From Roseomonas sp. HF4 (GTDB lineage Bacteria > Pseudomonadota > Alphaproteobacteria > Acetobacterales > Acetobacteraceae): DNA of 64,000 bases. The stretch spans positions 1-64,000 of the forward strand of contig NZ_STGD01000010.1 in assembly GCF_005222755.1 (NCBI RefSeq), in the 5' to 3' direction. Below are positions 15,992 to 25,471 of this stretch, in pieces; the first letter of the stretch is position 1, and the number at the start of each line of letters is the position of its first letter. The notes under the pieces are model-generated. The model worked only from the letters and a program-made list of their open reading frames with translations. It ran no database searches and was not told the origin of the DNA. The position numbers and the translations under genes are program-made.

Positions 15992-18166
15992 CTATCCCCG
16001 CACCGTGTCGTAGGCCGCCCCGCCGCGGCGGATGGCATCCAGCGTCATCGCCGATGCCTGCCGGGCGATCTGCCCGGCGAGCAGTCGCAGCCGCGCCTCG
16101 ACGCCGGCATCGGCGCCGCGCGCATCGATGGTGATGCTGGTGTGGATCGTTGGGCCGCCCGCGCCCGGCACCACGCCGTTCGGCAGCACGGTGCCCGCCT
16201 GACGGGGGACGAACCATTCCGGCCCACGCTCGCCAACGACATACGGCTGGCCGGCGGCGACCGGCCCGCCCTCGGCGCGGAACAGCCCGCCCAGCCAGGA
16301 GCCGACATCCGTGAACAGGCTGTCGAAGGAGATCCCCGACAGCCCAGCGGAGACGGCGTTGCCGAGCGGCTCGGTGATGACCTTGCGCGCGAGGATGCGG
16401 GTGATGTCCTGCAGCAGGCCCTCCAGCACGGAGGAGAACTTCTCACCTTTGACGATCGCGTCCTCGAAGGCGCTGGAGAAGGTCAGGCCCAGCTCGCGGA
16501 CGGTGTCGGAAGTGCGCGAGGCGCCCTCCTCAACGCGGCGCTCGGCGCGTTCCAGCTCCTCCATCGCCGCGACTGCCTCGCGCTGGATGGTCTCGTCGGG
16601 CACCGCCCGGCCGGCCCGTTCCGCCCGCTCCACCAGGGTGGAGAGATTGGCGAGGCGGCGCTGGTATCGCTCATAGGCGGTCTCGTTCTGCTGGATCAGC
16701 CGCTCGCGCTCGCGCAGCAGCTCGTTGAGCTCCCGCTCGGCCTCGCGCGCCTCGCGCGCGCCCTCGGTGCTGGCACGGCGGACGGCAGCGACACGGGGCT
16801 CCAGCCGGCGCAGTGCCTCGTCGCGCTCCTGGAGCGCCAGGGTCTCGAGGCGAGTACGCTCGGCGGCGGTGACGCCACCGGCGGCCTCGGCCTCGCGCAG
16901 CCGGCGGACGCGCTCCTCGTATTCCCGGTTGATCCGGAAGCGGTCGTCGAGGTCGCGGGTAAGGTCCTGCACGTCCTGCGTGGCGCGGCGCCGGCGGGCA
17001 TCAGCCGCGGCAGCAGCGGCGGTCTCCTGCTCCGTTCGCTGGCGCTCGCCGGCGGCCTGCTCGCCGCGGGTGATCTCGGCCTGGAGCTCCGTGTATTGCC
17101 GGCGCAGCTCCTCCAGCCGGGCGGCACGATCCACCCCGGCCTGCTGCTCGGCGGCGCCGACCAGGCCGGGACGGATGCTGCCGCGGCGGACCGGCGCGGT
17201 GAGGCTGGCGCGGCCGTCCTGCTGGCTTTCCAGCCGGGTGATCTGCGCGGCCAGCGCCTCGGCCTGGCGGCGCATGCCGGCGAAGCGTTCCTCCTCGCTG
17301 AGCAGGCCGGCGCCTTGGCGGACGCCGTCCACCGCGCGGGCGGCGGCGGAGAGCGCCCGCGCCAGCGCGTTGGACAGGCCGATGGCGCGGTCGAGTTGGC
17401 CCAGAAAATTCTCGGTCGCCGCCGTCAGCTGCCCGAAGGCGCGGCCGAGCGAGAGCGGCGCGCGGTCGAGCTCGGCGCCGAGCCGTTCGGTGGCGCGCAG
17501 TAGCGCCGGAAACACCCGCTCGGCGGTGAGCTTGCCCTCGGAGCCGAGCTTGCGCAGCTCGCCGATCGAGACGCCGAGTTCCTTGGCGAGCCCCTCGGCC
17601 AGCAGCGGCATGGCCTCCAGGATGGAGCGCAGCTCGTCGCCCTGCAGCACGCCGGAGGCGAGCGCCTGGGCCAGCTGGAGCGTGGCGGAGGAGATCTCCT
17701 GTGTCGACGCGCCGGAGACGATGGCGACGCGCTGCAGGCCGCCGACCAGGCGCACCACCTGGTCGGAGGTGGCGCCGATCTCGCGGGCGGCGATCGAAAA
17801 CCGCTGGAAGGCGTCGACGCTCTCGGAGACTGCGACGCCGGTGGAGAGCGCGTTGCGGTACAGCGCCTCGTAGACCTGCCCCGCGCGTTCGACCGAGCCG
17901 GTGGCGTTCTGCAGGCGGGAGAGGCTCTGGGTGAGCGCGTCACCGGCCTGGACCAGGGCGCGCGCGGCCACCGCCACGCCGGCGAGCTGGATGCCGCGCG
18001 TGGCGACGTCCAGCAGATCGAGCGAGCGGGAGGCACGCTCGGCGCCGCCCTTGATCTGGTCGAGGGAGCGCTGGCCGGTCTCGCCGACCTCGCGCAGCCC
18101 GGCCTTGACCCGGGCGGCATCGTCCAGCGACAGGCGGACCGAGACGCGGCGGGTGGCGTCGGCCAT
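15992..18166 (-). CDS. Tape measure protein
   Basis: A 724-residue protein, the longest tail protein, which sets tail length and is threaded through the tube. Residues about 70-250 hold the tape measure domain (SVERAGQVYEALYRNALSTG, LVGGLQRVAIVSGASTQEIS, GDELRSILEAMPLLAEGLA). A long Arg/Glu/Ala coiled-coil stretch follows (about 270-560). The C-terminus is globular and contains GPEWFVPRQAGTVLPNG, common in this family. Start ATG at 18166, one base after the frameshifted chaperone frame ends. Confidence 0.92.
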   Translation of the reverse strand: MADATRRVSVRLSLDDAARVKAGLREVGETGQRSLDQIKGGAERASRSLDLLDVATRGIQLAGVAVAARALVQAGDALTQSLSRLQNATGSVERAGQVYEALYRNALSTGVAVSESVDAFQRFSIAAREIGATSDQVVRLVGGLQRVAIVSGASTQEISSATLQLAQALASGVLQGDELRSILEAMPLLAEGLAKELGVSIGELRKLGSEGKLTAERVFPALLRATERLGAELDRAPLSLGRAFGQLTAATENFLGQLDRAIGLSNALARALSAAARAVDGVRQGAGLLSEEERFAGMRRQAEALAAQITRLESQQDGRASLTAPVRRGSIRPGLVGAAEQQAGVDRAARLEELRRQYTELQAEITRGEQAAGERQRTEQETAAAAAADARRRRATQDVQDLTRDLDDRFRINREYEERVRRLREAEAAGGVTAAERTRLETLALQERDEALRRLEPRVAAVRRASTEGAREAREAERELNELLRERERLIQQNETAYERYQRRLANLSTLVERAERAGRAVPDETIQREAVAAMEELERAERRVEEGASRTSDTVRELGLTFSSAFEDAIVKGEKFSSVLEGLLQDITRILARKVITEPLGNAVSAGLSGISFDSLFTDVGSWLGGLFRAEGGPVAAGQPYVVGERGPEWFVPRQAGTVLPNGVVPGAGGPTIHTSITIDARGADAGVEARLRLLAGQIARQASAMTLDAIRRGGAAYDTVRG

Positions 18167-18167
18167 G

Positions 18168-18494
18168 TCAGCACGTCTCCCCCTCGCGATGTGTGGCGGC
18201 GCCCTCGGCCATGCCGATGCGGATGGCGAGCAGCAGTTCGGCGGCGGCCCAGCCGGTGGCGCCGAGGTTTCGCGCCGCGGCCAGCGCGCCGGCGGTGTCG
18301 AGGGTCAGGCCGGCCATGCTCGCCTCCGCGCAGGCCGTGCAGGCGGACCAACAGGCGTGGCCTTCGAGACTGAGAGGAGAATGCGCGGCGTAGGGGCAGG
18401 CAGCACCGCAGTCGCGTGCAAGCGCCGCGCAGCCGCGGCAGTATTCGGGCCCGCGGCCGAAATGCCAGGCGGCGCGGGCCCTCAGCCGTTTCCC
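18168..18494 (-). CDS. Downstream (T) half of a lambda G-GT type tail assembly chaperone, reached by -1 frameshift
   Basis: No ATG, GTG or TTG opens this frame near its beginning, yet it is continuously protein-like from the G stop codon to a TGA at 18168-18170. Reading it from a -1 shift at the slippery heptamer gives about 106 residues appended to 124 residues of G, a 230-residue fusion. The T part is Cys-rich (EYCRGCAAL, CGAACPYAA, CWSACTACAEA), as in a zinc-binding module, then helical. An internal ATG at 18317 could alternatively start a 49-residue protein. It ends one base before the tape measure gene, exactly as lambda GT precedes H. Confidence 0.75.
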   Translation of the reverse strand, partial: GKRLRARAAWHFGRGPEYCRGCAALARDCGAACPYAAHSPLSLEGHACWSACTACAEASMAGLTLDTAGALAAARNLGATGWAAAELLLAIRIGMAEGAATHREGETC

Positions 18495-18859
18495 TCAGCG
18501 GCCACCGTGGCGACCGGCGCGGTGGCGCGGTCCCAGAACGCAGCGGCGATGTCGTCGAAATCCATCAGGCGCTCGGCCGCCTCAGGCGAGAGCGGCAGGG
18601 GCTTACCGGCGGCGTCGCCGACGCCGTCCCAGGCGGTGACGGCGTGCCGCGCGAGCGCCTTGACCAGGAAGGCGAAGGACAGGCCGCGCGACATATCGGG
18701 GTCGAGGTCCGGATCGGCGATCCGGATCGCCGCCAAGCGGCGCGCGGCGGCGGCCTGCGCCGCGGCCATCACGGCGGTTGTCACGGGACGGATCTCGACG
18801 CGGACGCCGCGCGGCAGGTCGAGCCAGTACGGCTCGACCGGGAGGTCGAGGGTGAGCAT
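18482..18859 (-). CDS. Tail assembly chaperone, lambda gpG-like
   Basis: A 125-residue protein beginning MLTLDLPVEPYWLDLPRGV, mostly helical, with the conserved FLVKALARHAVTAWDGVG segment near residue 70. Position (directly before the tape measure gene) and size fit the upstream tail chaperone that coats the tape measure during assembly. The last codons contain the slippery sequence that produces the longer form. Before this gene lies foreign cargo, so it is no longer next to the tail tube gene. Confidence 0.8.
   Translation of the reverse strand: MLTLDLPVEPYWLDLPRGVRVEIRPVTTAVMAAAQAAAARRLAAIRIADPDLDPDMSRGLSFAFLVKALARHAVTAWDGVGDAAGKPLPLSPEAAERLMDFDDIAAAFWDRATAPVATVAAEGNG
18488..18494 (-). 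promoter_or_regulatory. Programmed -1 ribosomal frameshift site GGGAAAC
   Basis: The minus-strand heptamer G GGA AAC lies two codons before the TGA of the G-like gene, in the right phase for tandem slippage (X XXY YYZ). Lambda uses GGGAAAG at the same place. Slipping back one base leads straight into the long T frame. Confidence 0.75.
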
Positions 18860-19146
18860 CAGGGTCTCCAGAGGAAGGAATTTCGACGCAGGACCCGCGT
18901 CGGCCTAGCGCCCCGAAGCGGGATCCATCCATCTCGTTAGCAGCGGTGGACGGTCGGCACTCGGAGCCAGCTCTTCGCCGAACACGGCTGGTCTACTTTG
19001 CGGAACAAAAGGCAGTGCAGCTCGCTGCCCAATCGCGTTCATAGCTACGGCGTACAACCAAATCCCGAGGGCCTCACGGAGCCCTGATTTGTATCGGGGT
19101 GATGCCTCGGACCGCACGCAGTGCCAGTTCGCCGTACAATTCGGCC
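18860..19146. other. Junction between tail genes and the ABC-system cargo (no gene seen)
   Basis: These 287 bases separate the end of the ATPase gene from the tail chaperone gene. Composition is less GC-rich than the flanks and I see no convincing gene or terminator. It is the distal boundary of the cargo. I compared it by eye with the proximal boundary (25472-25946) and found no shared long repeat. Confidence 0.5.
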
Positions 19147-22100
19147 TCACGCCAGCCGCGCAGTCGGCTCCGTCATGAGGCGCCGCGCCGCCGCATTGTA
19201 ACGCGGCGGCTCGACCCGCACACCATCCTTCGACGCGCCGATCAGCTCGACGACGGTACACGGTAGCCCTGCCGCATCAAACTTGCGTGCAATGAACTCA
19301 CCTTCGTCGCGCTTATGGCTCGACATGATCAGCTGATAGCCTTCGAGCTCGACAAGACTTCGCATCACATCGACGAAGGCCGCGGCATGGATGATATCGT
19401 TGTGCTGCAATGGGTCGTCGAGCAGCAAGGCGCGCCAGCGCGACCAGCGATAGGCAGTGCTGGCGGCGCAGAGAATGCTGAAGCCGTTTGCCGCCATCTG
19501 CCCCTCGCTCAATACGAGCTGCGGTGGCAAACCTGTCTTGTACATCGCATTTTCAATCGGGTCTGCGTAGCGCAGCTGCATCGCGAGCGCAGTGCGCTCG
19601 ACGGTATGCTCGGCATTGAACTGCACCGTCTCGCCCGGGGTGCTCAGCAGCGCGCGGTTGAACGCGTCTATCAGATCGTTGAGCGGCAACAGGAACTGGG
19701 TCGAAAAGCTTTCGGCCTCGGACTTGAGGTGCTCGCCATACGCGATCACCGCGTCGCGAGTGGCGTTAGTGAGCTGCAGCGCCGTGCGCGCCACCTGCAG
19801 CTGCCGCTGGAGCTCCTGTTCGCGGATGACGGGCTTGTCCGCGGCCCCTTCTCCACCCTGCTCGTCCATCAAGGCGCGCAGCGAGCGCAGCTCGTCCTGC
19901 GCCAGCCAGGCTTCGTAGCTTCGCGAAAGCGCATTGATTTCTTCAAGGTGCGCGGACGTCGCCGTTGCTCGATCGCCCAGCGCGGCTGCTAAAGCGTCGA
20001 TCGCTTTCGACGAGGGAACCACAGTCATGCCGGCCTGCTGCCACGCCGTGACCGCAGCCAAACGTGCGGCCTCGGCACTGCGGATCGCTGCGGTCATACG
20101 GTCGCGCTCGGCCTCGGTCGCGGCCAGCCGCTCGCGTGCCGCCGTTTCTGCATTGGCCGCTGCCGCGCGCTTCAGGATCAGATCCTGAAGGCTAGCGCGC
20201 GCCGCTTCGAGCAGCTTGCCCTGCGCCACGACGGCGGCGTCAGCAGCCTCAATGCTCCACGGCTTAGCGAGCGCGACAAGGCTGTCCTCGATCGCACGCA
20301 ATCCCGTCTCGCATCGCGTGCGGCGCTGCGTTGCAGACGCAAGGCGCACGTCGAGCGACCCCAGCGCCGCGGTCAACGCGTCGAGGCGCGCTTGGGCTGC
20401 GCTGACGTCGGAGGGACTGCCACCCGCATCGCGGATATGGGCGGCGCGTGCTTGCGCTGCCTCGGCCAGCCGGTTCGCAATTAGTGGTCCGAAATCACTA
20501 TCGGCGCTCAGGCCGAGCCCTTCGGCGATGGCACCGCGCTCGGCCGCCGTCGCCGCTTCGGCTGCCCGCGCAGCGGTCGCCGCCGCAACCGCCGCGGAAA
20601 TCGCAGCTTGCGCTTCCGCGAGAGCTTGGGCTGTCGCCGTCGCGCGAGCGCGTAGGGCGTCTAGCGTGCGCACGTCGTCGGCAAGCTGGACGTCCTGGGC
20701 GGCGAGTGCGTTACGCGCGCGCGTCTGGAGCTCACCCGGGGGGAAGCTGCTCGCGCAGACAGGGCAACAGGTGTCGTCGTGTCCAATATGCGCCGCCAGA
20801 CCGGACAGCAGCTCCGCGAGCTGCGACGCATCGCGTCGACGCGCCGCCAGCCTGTCACGGGCAGCGGCTTCGGCCTCGCGCGCGTCTTCCACACTGCGCT
20901 CGAGATCGGGCAATTGGCCGCGCGCGCGATCGGCGGCGGCGCCAGCCTCGGCGGCCGCAGTTCGTTGATTGAGCGCCGCGACCTCCTGCGCCTGCAAGGC
21001 CACGGCATGCGCGGACCAGAGCTGAAGCGTCGCCTGCTCGTTGTCTAGTCTGCTCAGCGTCGCTTGTGCCTCGTGCGCGCGGGTGAGGACATCCTGCGCG
21101 GTCGTGACGTCCTGGTGGCAGGTGTCGCGCTCGGCTTTGAGGGCCGCTTCAGTCGCTTGCGCGCTGTGCAGCTCGGCATCGAGCACAGCGAACTCGGTGA
21201 TCGCTGTACGAACACGGACTTGCTCGCCGAGATCAGATTCGGCGCGGGCAACTACCTCGGTCTGTGCCGCCGCAGCTTGTTCCGCCTGGTTCGTCGCGAG
21301 CATCGCCTCGCTCAGCTGCCCGCTCGCGGTCGCGACGGCGGCATCGGCGGCCGCCGCGCGCCCGCCATCGGCATCTGTCAGCGCGGATGCTTCCCCGAAA
21401 CGCGCGACGATAGCATGGAGGCCGTCGAGCGCGGCGCGGTCCCGCGCAACTTGCCGCTGCTCAGCCTCCATTGCCAGGCGGACGCGCGACAGTCGCTCGG
21501 CAAAGCCTTGCGGCGCATTGTCGCTCTCCGGCAGCACCCGTTCGATGGCGGCAAGCCGTGCGTCAAGCGTGGCCTCCGACTCTGCTCCGGCCGCCGCGCC
21601 GCGCGTGCGGAGATTTATCAGCTTGGCGGCATATCCCCGCCATTCCTCGAGCGCCCGCGCTGCAATGTTGACCTCGCCCTCTTCTCGTTCGACCCGCCTC
21701 CGAAACGCATTGATGGTCGTCCGACCGCGCAAAGCGGTCCGGATCGACTCGAGTCGGTCGATACCGCTTGGCCCTTTGAGCGCCTGCCATTGATCGGCTT
21801 GGTCACGGCTTGTGAAGCGCTGCTGCGAGGCTTGCCCCAGGAAATGGGTAAAGCCTAGATAGGCGCCAATGTCCTTGATTTCGGTCCAGTTGGGATCCTT
21901 GAGCAAGCCGAGTAAGGCGCTGGCGGCGGGCTCTTCGCCAAGCGCGCGTGTCAGCGGCTCTCCCCGACCCGAGAACGTCAGGCTGACCCGATGTGTCCCC
22001 GGCTTGGCATCGCGCCGCGTGAGGTAGTCGCTTTCCTTGAGGCGGCCAACAAAATCCTGGAAGCGCCGGATCCTGCCGGTCAGGCACCATTCTATCCCAT

Positions 22101-22236
22101 CGAAGAAGCTGCTCTTGCCCAGACCATTGGTCCCGACGAGCAGAGTGAGCCCGGGCCCCGGCGGCATCGGTAGCCTGAATTCACCGAACGTCCGGAAGTC
22201 GTGGACATGGACCTCGCGAAGGAAGATTTCGTTCAT
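19147..22236 (-). CDS. Rad50/SMC-like ABC ATPase of a three-component system
   Basis: A 1029-residue ATPase. Walker A GTNGLGKS is at residues 35-42, a long coiled coil spans about 170-480 and 500-830, a zinc-hook-like CPVC lies near its midpoint (491-494, preceded by another Cys), and the ABC signature LSEGQ and Walker B ALLLDDPLQHND lie near 905 and 935, with a switch His in SSHKRDEG. This is Rad50-like architecture, but no Mre11 nuclease is encoded. It is the last gene of a three-gene operon; its ATG at 22236 overlaps the middle gene's stop by 4 bases. It probably senses nucleic acid and gates the effector. Confidence 0.88.
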   Translation of the reverse strand: MNEIFLREVHVHDFRTFGEFRLPMPPGPGLTLLVGTNGLGKSSFFDGIEWCLTGRIRRFQDFVGRLKESDYLTRRDAKPGTHRVSLTFSGRGEPLTRALGEEPAASALLGLLKDPNWTEIKDIGAYLGFTHFLGQASQQRFTSRDQADQWQALKGPSGIDRLESIRTALRGRTTINAFRRRVEREEGEVNIAARALEEWRGYAAKLINLRTRGAAAGAESEATLDARLAAIERVLPESDNAPQGFAERLSRVRLAMEAEQRQVARDRAALDGLHAIVARFGEASALTDADGGRAAAADAAVATASGQLSEAMLATNQAEQAAAAQTEVVARAESDLGEQVRVRTAITEFAVLDAELHSAQATEAALKAERDTCHQDVTTAQDVLTRAHEAQATLSRLDNEQATLQLWSAHAVALQAQEVAALNQRTAAAEAGAAADRARGQLPDLERSVEDAREAEAAARDRLAARRRDASQLAELLSGLAAHIGHDDTCCPVCASSFPPGELQTRARNALAAQDVQLADDVRTLDALRARATATAQALAEAQAAISAAVAAATAARAAEAATAAERGAIAEGLGLSADSDFGPLIANRLAEAAQARAAHIRDAGGSPSDVSAAQARLDALTAALGSLDVRLASATQRRTRCETGLRAIEDSLVALAKPWSIEAADAAVVAQGKLLEAARASLQDLILKRAAAANAETAARERLAATEAERDRMTAAIRSAEAARLAAVTAWQQAGMTVVPSSKAIDALAAALGDRATATSAHLEEINALSRSYEAWLAQDELRSLRALMDEQGGEGAADKPVIREQELQRQLQVARTALQLTNATRDAVIAYGEHLKSEAESFSTQFLLPLNDLIDAFNRALLSTPGETVQFNAEHTVERTALAMQLRYADPIENAMYKTGLPPQLVLSEGQMAANGFSILCAASTAYRWSRWRALLLDDPLQHNDIIHAAAFVDVMRSLVELEGYQLIMSSHKRDEGEFIARKFDAAGLPCTVVELIGASKDGVRVEPPRYNAAARRLMTEPTARLA

Positions 22237-22934
22237 CGCGCGCTCCGCCGCTGCCAGGAGGCCACCAATTCCTCGACCAGGAGATCGGGATCGATGTCGG
22301 GTTCGCTCACCAAGCGGATCCATTCTCCGGCCGTGTCGCGCGGAACGTCGCCGTACGCCGCGGCGCGGCTCACATTGTCAAGCGGCGCCATAGAGAAGAT
22401 GGCGTCGGTGATCCACGGCCGAGCAAGGAAGCTGCGCTTCACAAAGTCGGCAAAGCTCTGCTCGTCGGCGCTTGCATCGAGCGGTCGCAGCCAGACAAGC
22501 TTCCGCGCCACGCGTTCATCGCGTTCGGCGATGAGCGCCAGCGCGCGCCAACGGTCGACGCCTTCGCTGCTCCGCGGGCCCAGCAGGATGACGTGCAGGT
22601 CGAGCGCTGCTGGTGGGCTCAGATAGGACCGCGCAACGACGCACTGGTTGCGCACACGCCGCATGACATCGCTCATACCCTCCTCGTTGGGCGACTCAGG
22701 CAACAGCGTCAGCAGCACTGCATATCGGCCGATCTGCAGCCCATGGACGTGATGGGGCAGATCGCGCGATTCGAGCCGAGCCGACGTTGTGTCGGTCCCG
22801 CCGGCAAAGGTCTGGCCGGCATAGGTGGGCTTGGATTCGACCGTAAGGCCGAGTTCGGCCGCGCGGCGGCAGAGCAGACGTTCGCCTGCCTCGAGAGCAT
22901 CTTGGGCGGGCGACGCTGACGCAGTCTCGCTCAT
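22233..22934 (-). CDS. Middle component of the ABC three-gene system
   Basis: A 233-residue soluble protein. A central alpha/beta segment (HGLQIGRYAVLLTLLPESPN, MRRVRNQCVVARSYLSPPAALDLHVILLG) is followed by a helical part with FADFVKRSFLARPW. Size, place between an effector-like gene and an SMC-like ATPase, and one- to four-base overlaps on both sides fit the middle component of ABC-three-component (ABC-3C) conflict systems, thought to link ATPase and effector. The family match is from memory of the pattern, not an alignment. Confidence 0.65.
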   Translation of the reverse strand: MSETASASPAQDALEAGERLLCRRAAELGLTVESKPTYAGQTFAGGTDTTSARLESRDLPHHVHGLQIGRYAVLLTLLPESPNEEGMSDVMRRVRNQCVVARSYLSPPAALDLHVILLGPRSSEGVDRWRALALIAERDERVARKLVWLRPLDASADEQSFADFVKRSFLARPWITDAIFSMAPLDNVSRAAAYGDVPRDTAGEWIRLVSEPDIDPDLLVEELVASWQRRSAR

Positions 22935-25471
22935 TACGGAGCTCCCGCGGATTGGGTTGCAGCTTTCAACCGGGCGAAATGGTCCTCCTCAATGCCGAGA
23001 AGAAAGGCAGCCAGCGCGCCTGCGCTGGTTTGGGCCGCTGCCCGAAACTGCGCATCGACCGTCACCATCAATTTTCCACTCGTGCCGGGTTGGTCGAGGA
23101 GCGGTATGCCATCACCGGTCTTGCCGAGCGAGCTGTTGGCGCCCGCTATCAACGCCATCGGGACCGACTGCATTGGCAGAAGGACGAATTCAGTCGTCCA
23201 GGCGTGACGTAGCGCGACCAGTGCCATTTCCTCGCTGTCAATCAGGGCTGCCGCGCAGGTATGACCCGTCCGCTCGGTTCCGTTGGCATCCCGACCAAGA
23301 TTGCCCGGGTGAGCACCGCGCGGCGCGGTAACCTGCCAGGCGGTCGCGACGGCCAGAGCCACGGCGCAGGCCCGGATCAACGGCGTAACCAGCAGGCGTC
23401 CGGCCAGCACCGAGGCCTCGCCGGCGGCACCCGCATCGTCCTTTGCGCAGACGGCGAGTCCGAGAAAGCGGGCCAGCAGGGCAGGCTCGGCCCGAAACCG
23501 CTGAATCCAATTCTGCCAGATCGCCTCCATCTGCCGCCGGAGATCGGCGGCGGCGACGAACGACACGGTGTGGCCGGGATCCTCGCCCAGCCGGATATAG
23601 CGCGTCAGATGGCGATCCACCGCCTCGAGCAGCCAATTATCGAGCACCCGATTGATCGTCGTAGCCATTTCAATTGGCGGCATCGTCGCTGGGTTGAGGA
23701 TGGAAGGATGGCCGCCCAGCGCCCTGAGCAACGGCGGCCGTAGCCCGCCCGCGCTGGGCGCCTCGCTCGATAGCGCGACTAGCAAGGGACGCCAGCGTGC
23801 TACGTCGACGAGCAGGTCGACCCGCAGCGCATGGATCGCCAGGCGCGCGACGGCATACGCGAGACCGGTGCCCATTTGGTCGGGCGCGTCGATGATCGTG
23901 AGCTCGAGCAGGGACGTGTCGTCGGTCCATAGCGTGGCGATGTCCGCAAGCGCGACGTCCCCGCTCCACCGGGCATCGCCGCCGGTCAGCCATAGCTTGG
24001 CGCTACGCGGCATCGCGGCGAGTAGCGCGCCGATATGATAGCGCGGCGGTGGCAGTTTCGCCTGCGCGGCTAGCCGCTTGAAATGGTCATGGGTCGCTGG
24101 ATTGAGTTTGGGCGCGATGCTGTCGGCAGGAAAAGCCCGCACCCATGCTGCGTGCTCGGCGTCATAACCGGCGAGCAGGTGGGCAAAGGGCTGGCGAATG
24201 GAGTCGCGCCCGGGGCCCCGCCGGGCGATTACCCAATCGGCGACGACCGTCGTCGCGCCGCACTTGAAGCGCCGTGACCCTTCCGCGTCGCCGTGCTCAG
24301 ATGCGATTTGGTGCACTTCATCGCAGACGATATGTGTGAAGGATTCCGCTCCCTGCCGTCCGCACGCCTTGGTGAGCAGATAGACCGCCAGGCGGTTCAG
24401 CCGCGCGGTCTTGACCGACAGAAGCTCCGGCTCGCGCGTCTGGAAGAAGAGTTGGACGCCGTCGCGCAGTTGCTCCCGCATTTGGTCGACTAATCCGAGA
24501 GCTTCGACCTGGTCACCGATGGCATCGTCATAGGCCGCGATGAAATCGAACCCCAGCCCTATCGCTTCGGCGTCGAGTGCTTGGGCATCGATCGCCAACA
24601 ATGAGTTGCGCAAAGCTTGCACACCGGGACGTTGCGCGATGCCGCGAACGATGTCGTCGTGCCGAAATGTCGCGCTGGCGGCGGCGATGAGATCAATCAA
24701 GCCGCCATCGCCGTTGCCACTGACGAGGAACGCCGGACGCGCATTGCCGTCGATTTCTGCGCCTGGTACCCCCGCATCGCGCCAGTAGCTGGCCGTTTCG
24801 GTTCCAGGAAGCGCGAAGCGATTTTCGATCCCGAAGCCGATCGCGAGCACGACGATGTCGAACTCCTGGCTCGCGTTCTCACGGCCGCCGCCGACGGCCT
24901 CGCGCTCGAAAGCCACCATAAAGCGGCCGGCTTGGGGAGTGACAGCAGTGACCCGGTGTCGCTCGCGCACCGTGAGACGGTCTTCGGTTGCCGAGCGGAC
25001 TTCGTCGAACTCACGCAGCACCGCATCGCGCACGTCTTTGGCTGAGCCCGAGCGCCAGTCGAGCACCGGGAGTTCTGCGCGCTCGTGATCTGCATCGGGA
25101 TTGGGCCAATCATAGATGTGCGGATCGAGACGACGCCGCTGCGAATCGCCTTGCAGCGGCAGCAGGTGATGCGCCTTCTCGAAAAGATGCACGTTCGTCC
25201 CGCCTTGCAAGGCCAGCCCGGCGGCCAGGGTGATGCCGGCGGCACCACCGCCGATCACCGCGACGCGGGCATTTCCAGGCAGAAGGTGCTCGTGCCCAAG
25301 CGCGTGGGCCAACTCGAGCGCGCGGACCTGCTGCGAATAGAAGGTGATACGCGTATCGTAGAAGCCGAGCACATACACGCCCGGATGTGCCGCAATGCGC
25401 GCCCCGGCAATGATATCTGCGGGGCTTAACACGCCGCGCGCCCAATCCGACCGACGGCGCCACGTAGGCAC
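22934..25471 (-). CDS. FAD/NAD(P)-binding oxidoreductase with long C-terminal region; candidate effector
   Basis: About 845 residues from a GTG at 25471. Residues 68-100 form a flavin-binding Rossmann unit (VAVIGGGAAGITLAAG and an acidic residue after VHLFE). A second dinucleotide loop, SGNGDGG, is at 251-257, as in two-domain flavin monooxygenases. The remaining ~580 residues match no oxidoreductase I know and contain HIVCDEVHQIASEHGDAEG and a hydrophobic C-terminus. It heads the operon and ends on the middle gene's ATG (TAATG). The start is uncertain: an ATG at 25530 opens a 34-residue frame that dies just upstream. Redox or NAD(P)-consuming effector activity is inference. Confidence 0.75.
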   Translation of the reverse strand: MPTWRRRSDWARGVLSPADIIAGARIAAHPGVYVLGFYDTRITFYSQQVRALELAHALGHEHLLPGNARVAVIGGGAAGITLAAGLALQGGTNVHLFEKAHHLLPLQGDSQRRRLDPHIYDWPNPDADHERAELPVLDWRSGSAKDVRDAVLREFDEVRSATEDRLTVRERHRVTAVTPQAGRFMVAFEREAVGGGRENASQEFDIVVLAIGFGIENRFALPGTETASYWRDAGVPGAEIDGNARPAFLVSGNGDGGLIDLIAAASATFRHDDIVRGIAQRPGVQALRNSLLAIDAQALDAEAIGLGFDFIAAYDDAIGDQVEALGLVDQMREQLRDGVQLFFQTREPELLSVKTARLNRLAVYLLTKACGRQGAESFTHIVCDEVHQIASEHGDAEGSRRFKCGATTVVADWVIARRGPGRDSIRQPFAHLLAGYDAEHAAWVRAFPADSIAPKLNPATHDHFKRLAAQAKLPPPRYHIGALLAAMPRSAKLWLTGGDARWSGDVALADIATLWTDDTSLLELTIIDAPDQMGTGLAYAVARLAIHALRVDLLVDVARWRPLLVALSSEAPSAGGLRPPLLRALGGHPSILNPATMPPIEMATTINRVLDNWLLEAVDRHLTRYIRLGEDPGHTVSFVAAADLRRQMEAIWQNWIQRFRAEPALLARFLGLAVCAKDDAGAAGEASVLAGRLLVTPLIRACAVALAVATAWQVTAPRGAHPGNLGRDANGTERTGHTCAAALIDSEEMALVALRHAWTTEFVLLPMQSVPMALIAGANSSLGKTGDGIPLLDQPGTSGKLMVTVDAQFRAAAQTSAGALAAFLLGIEEDHFARLKAATQSAGAP

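Noticed and set aside
15524..17503. 659-codon open frame on the + strand
   Set aside because: Shadow of the tail protein and tape measure genes, no plausible start or protein-like pattern.
20216..21793. Several 170-265-codon Ala/Ser-rich + strand frames
   Set aside because: They mirror the coiled coil of the Rad50-like ATPase; low complexity is imposed by the opposite strand.
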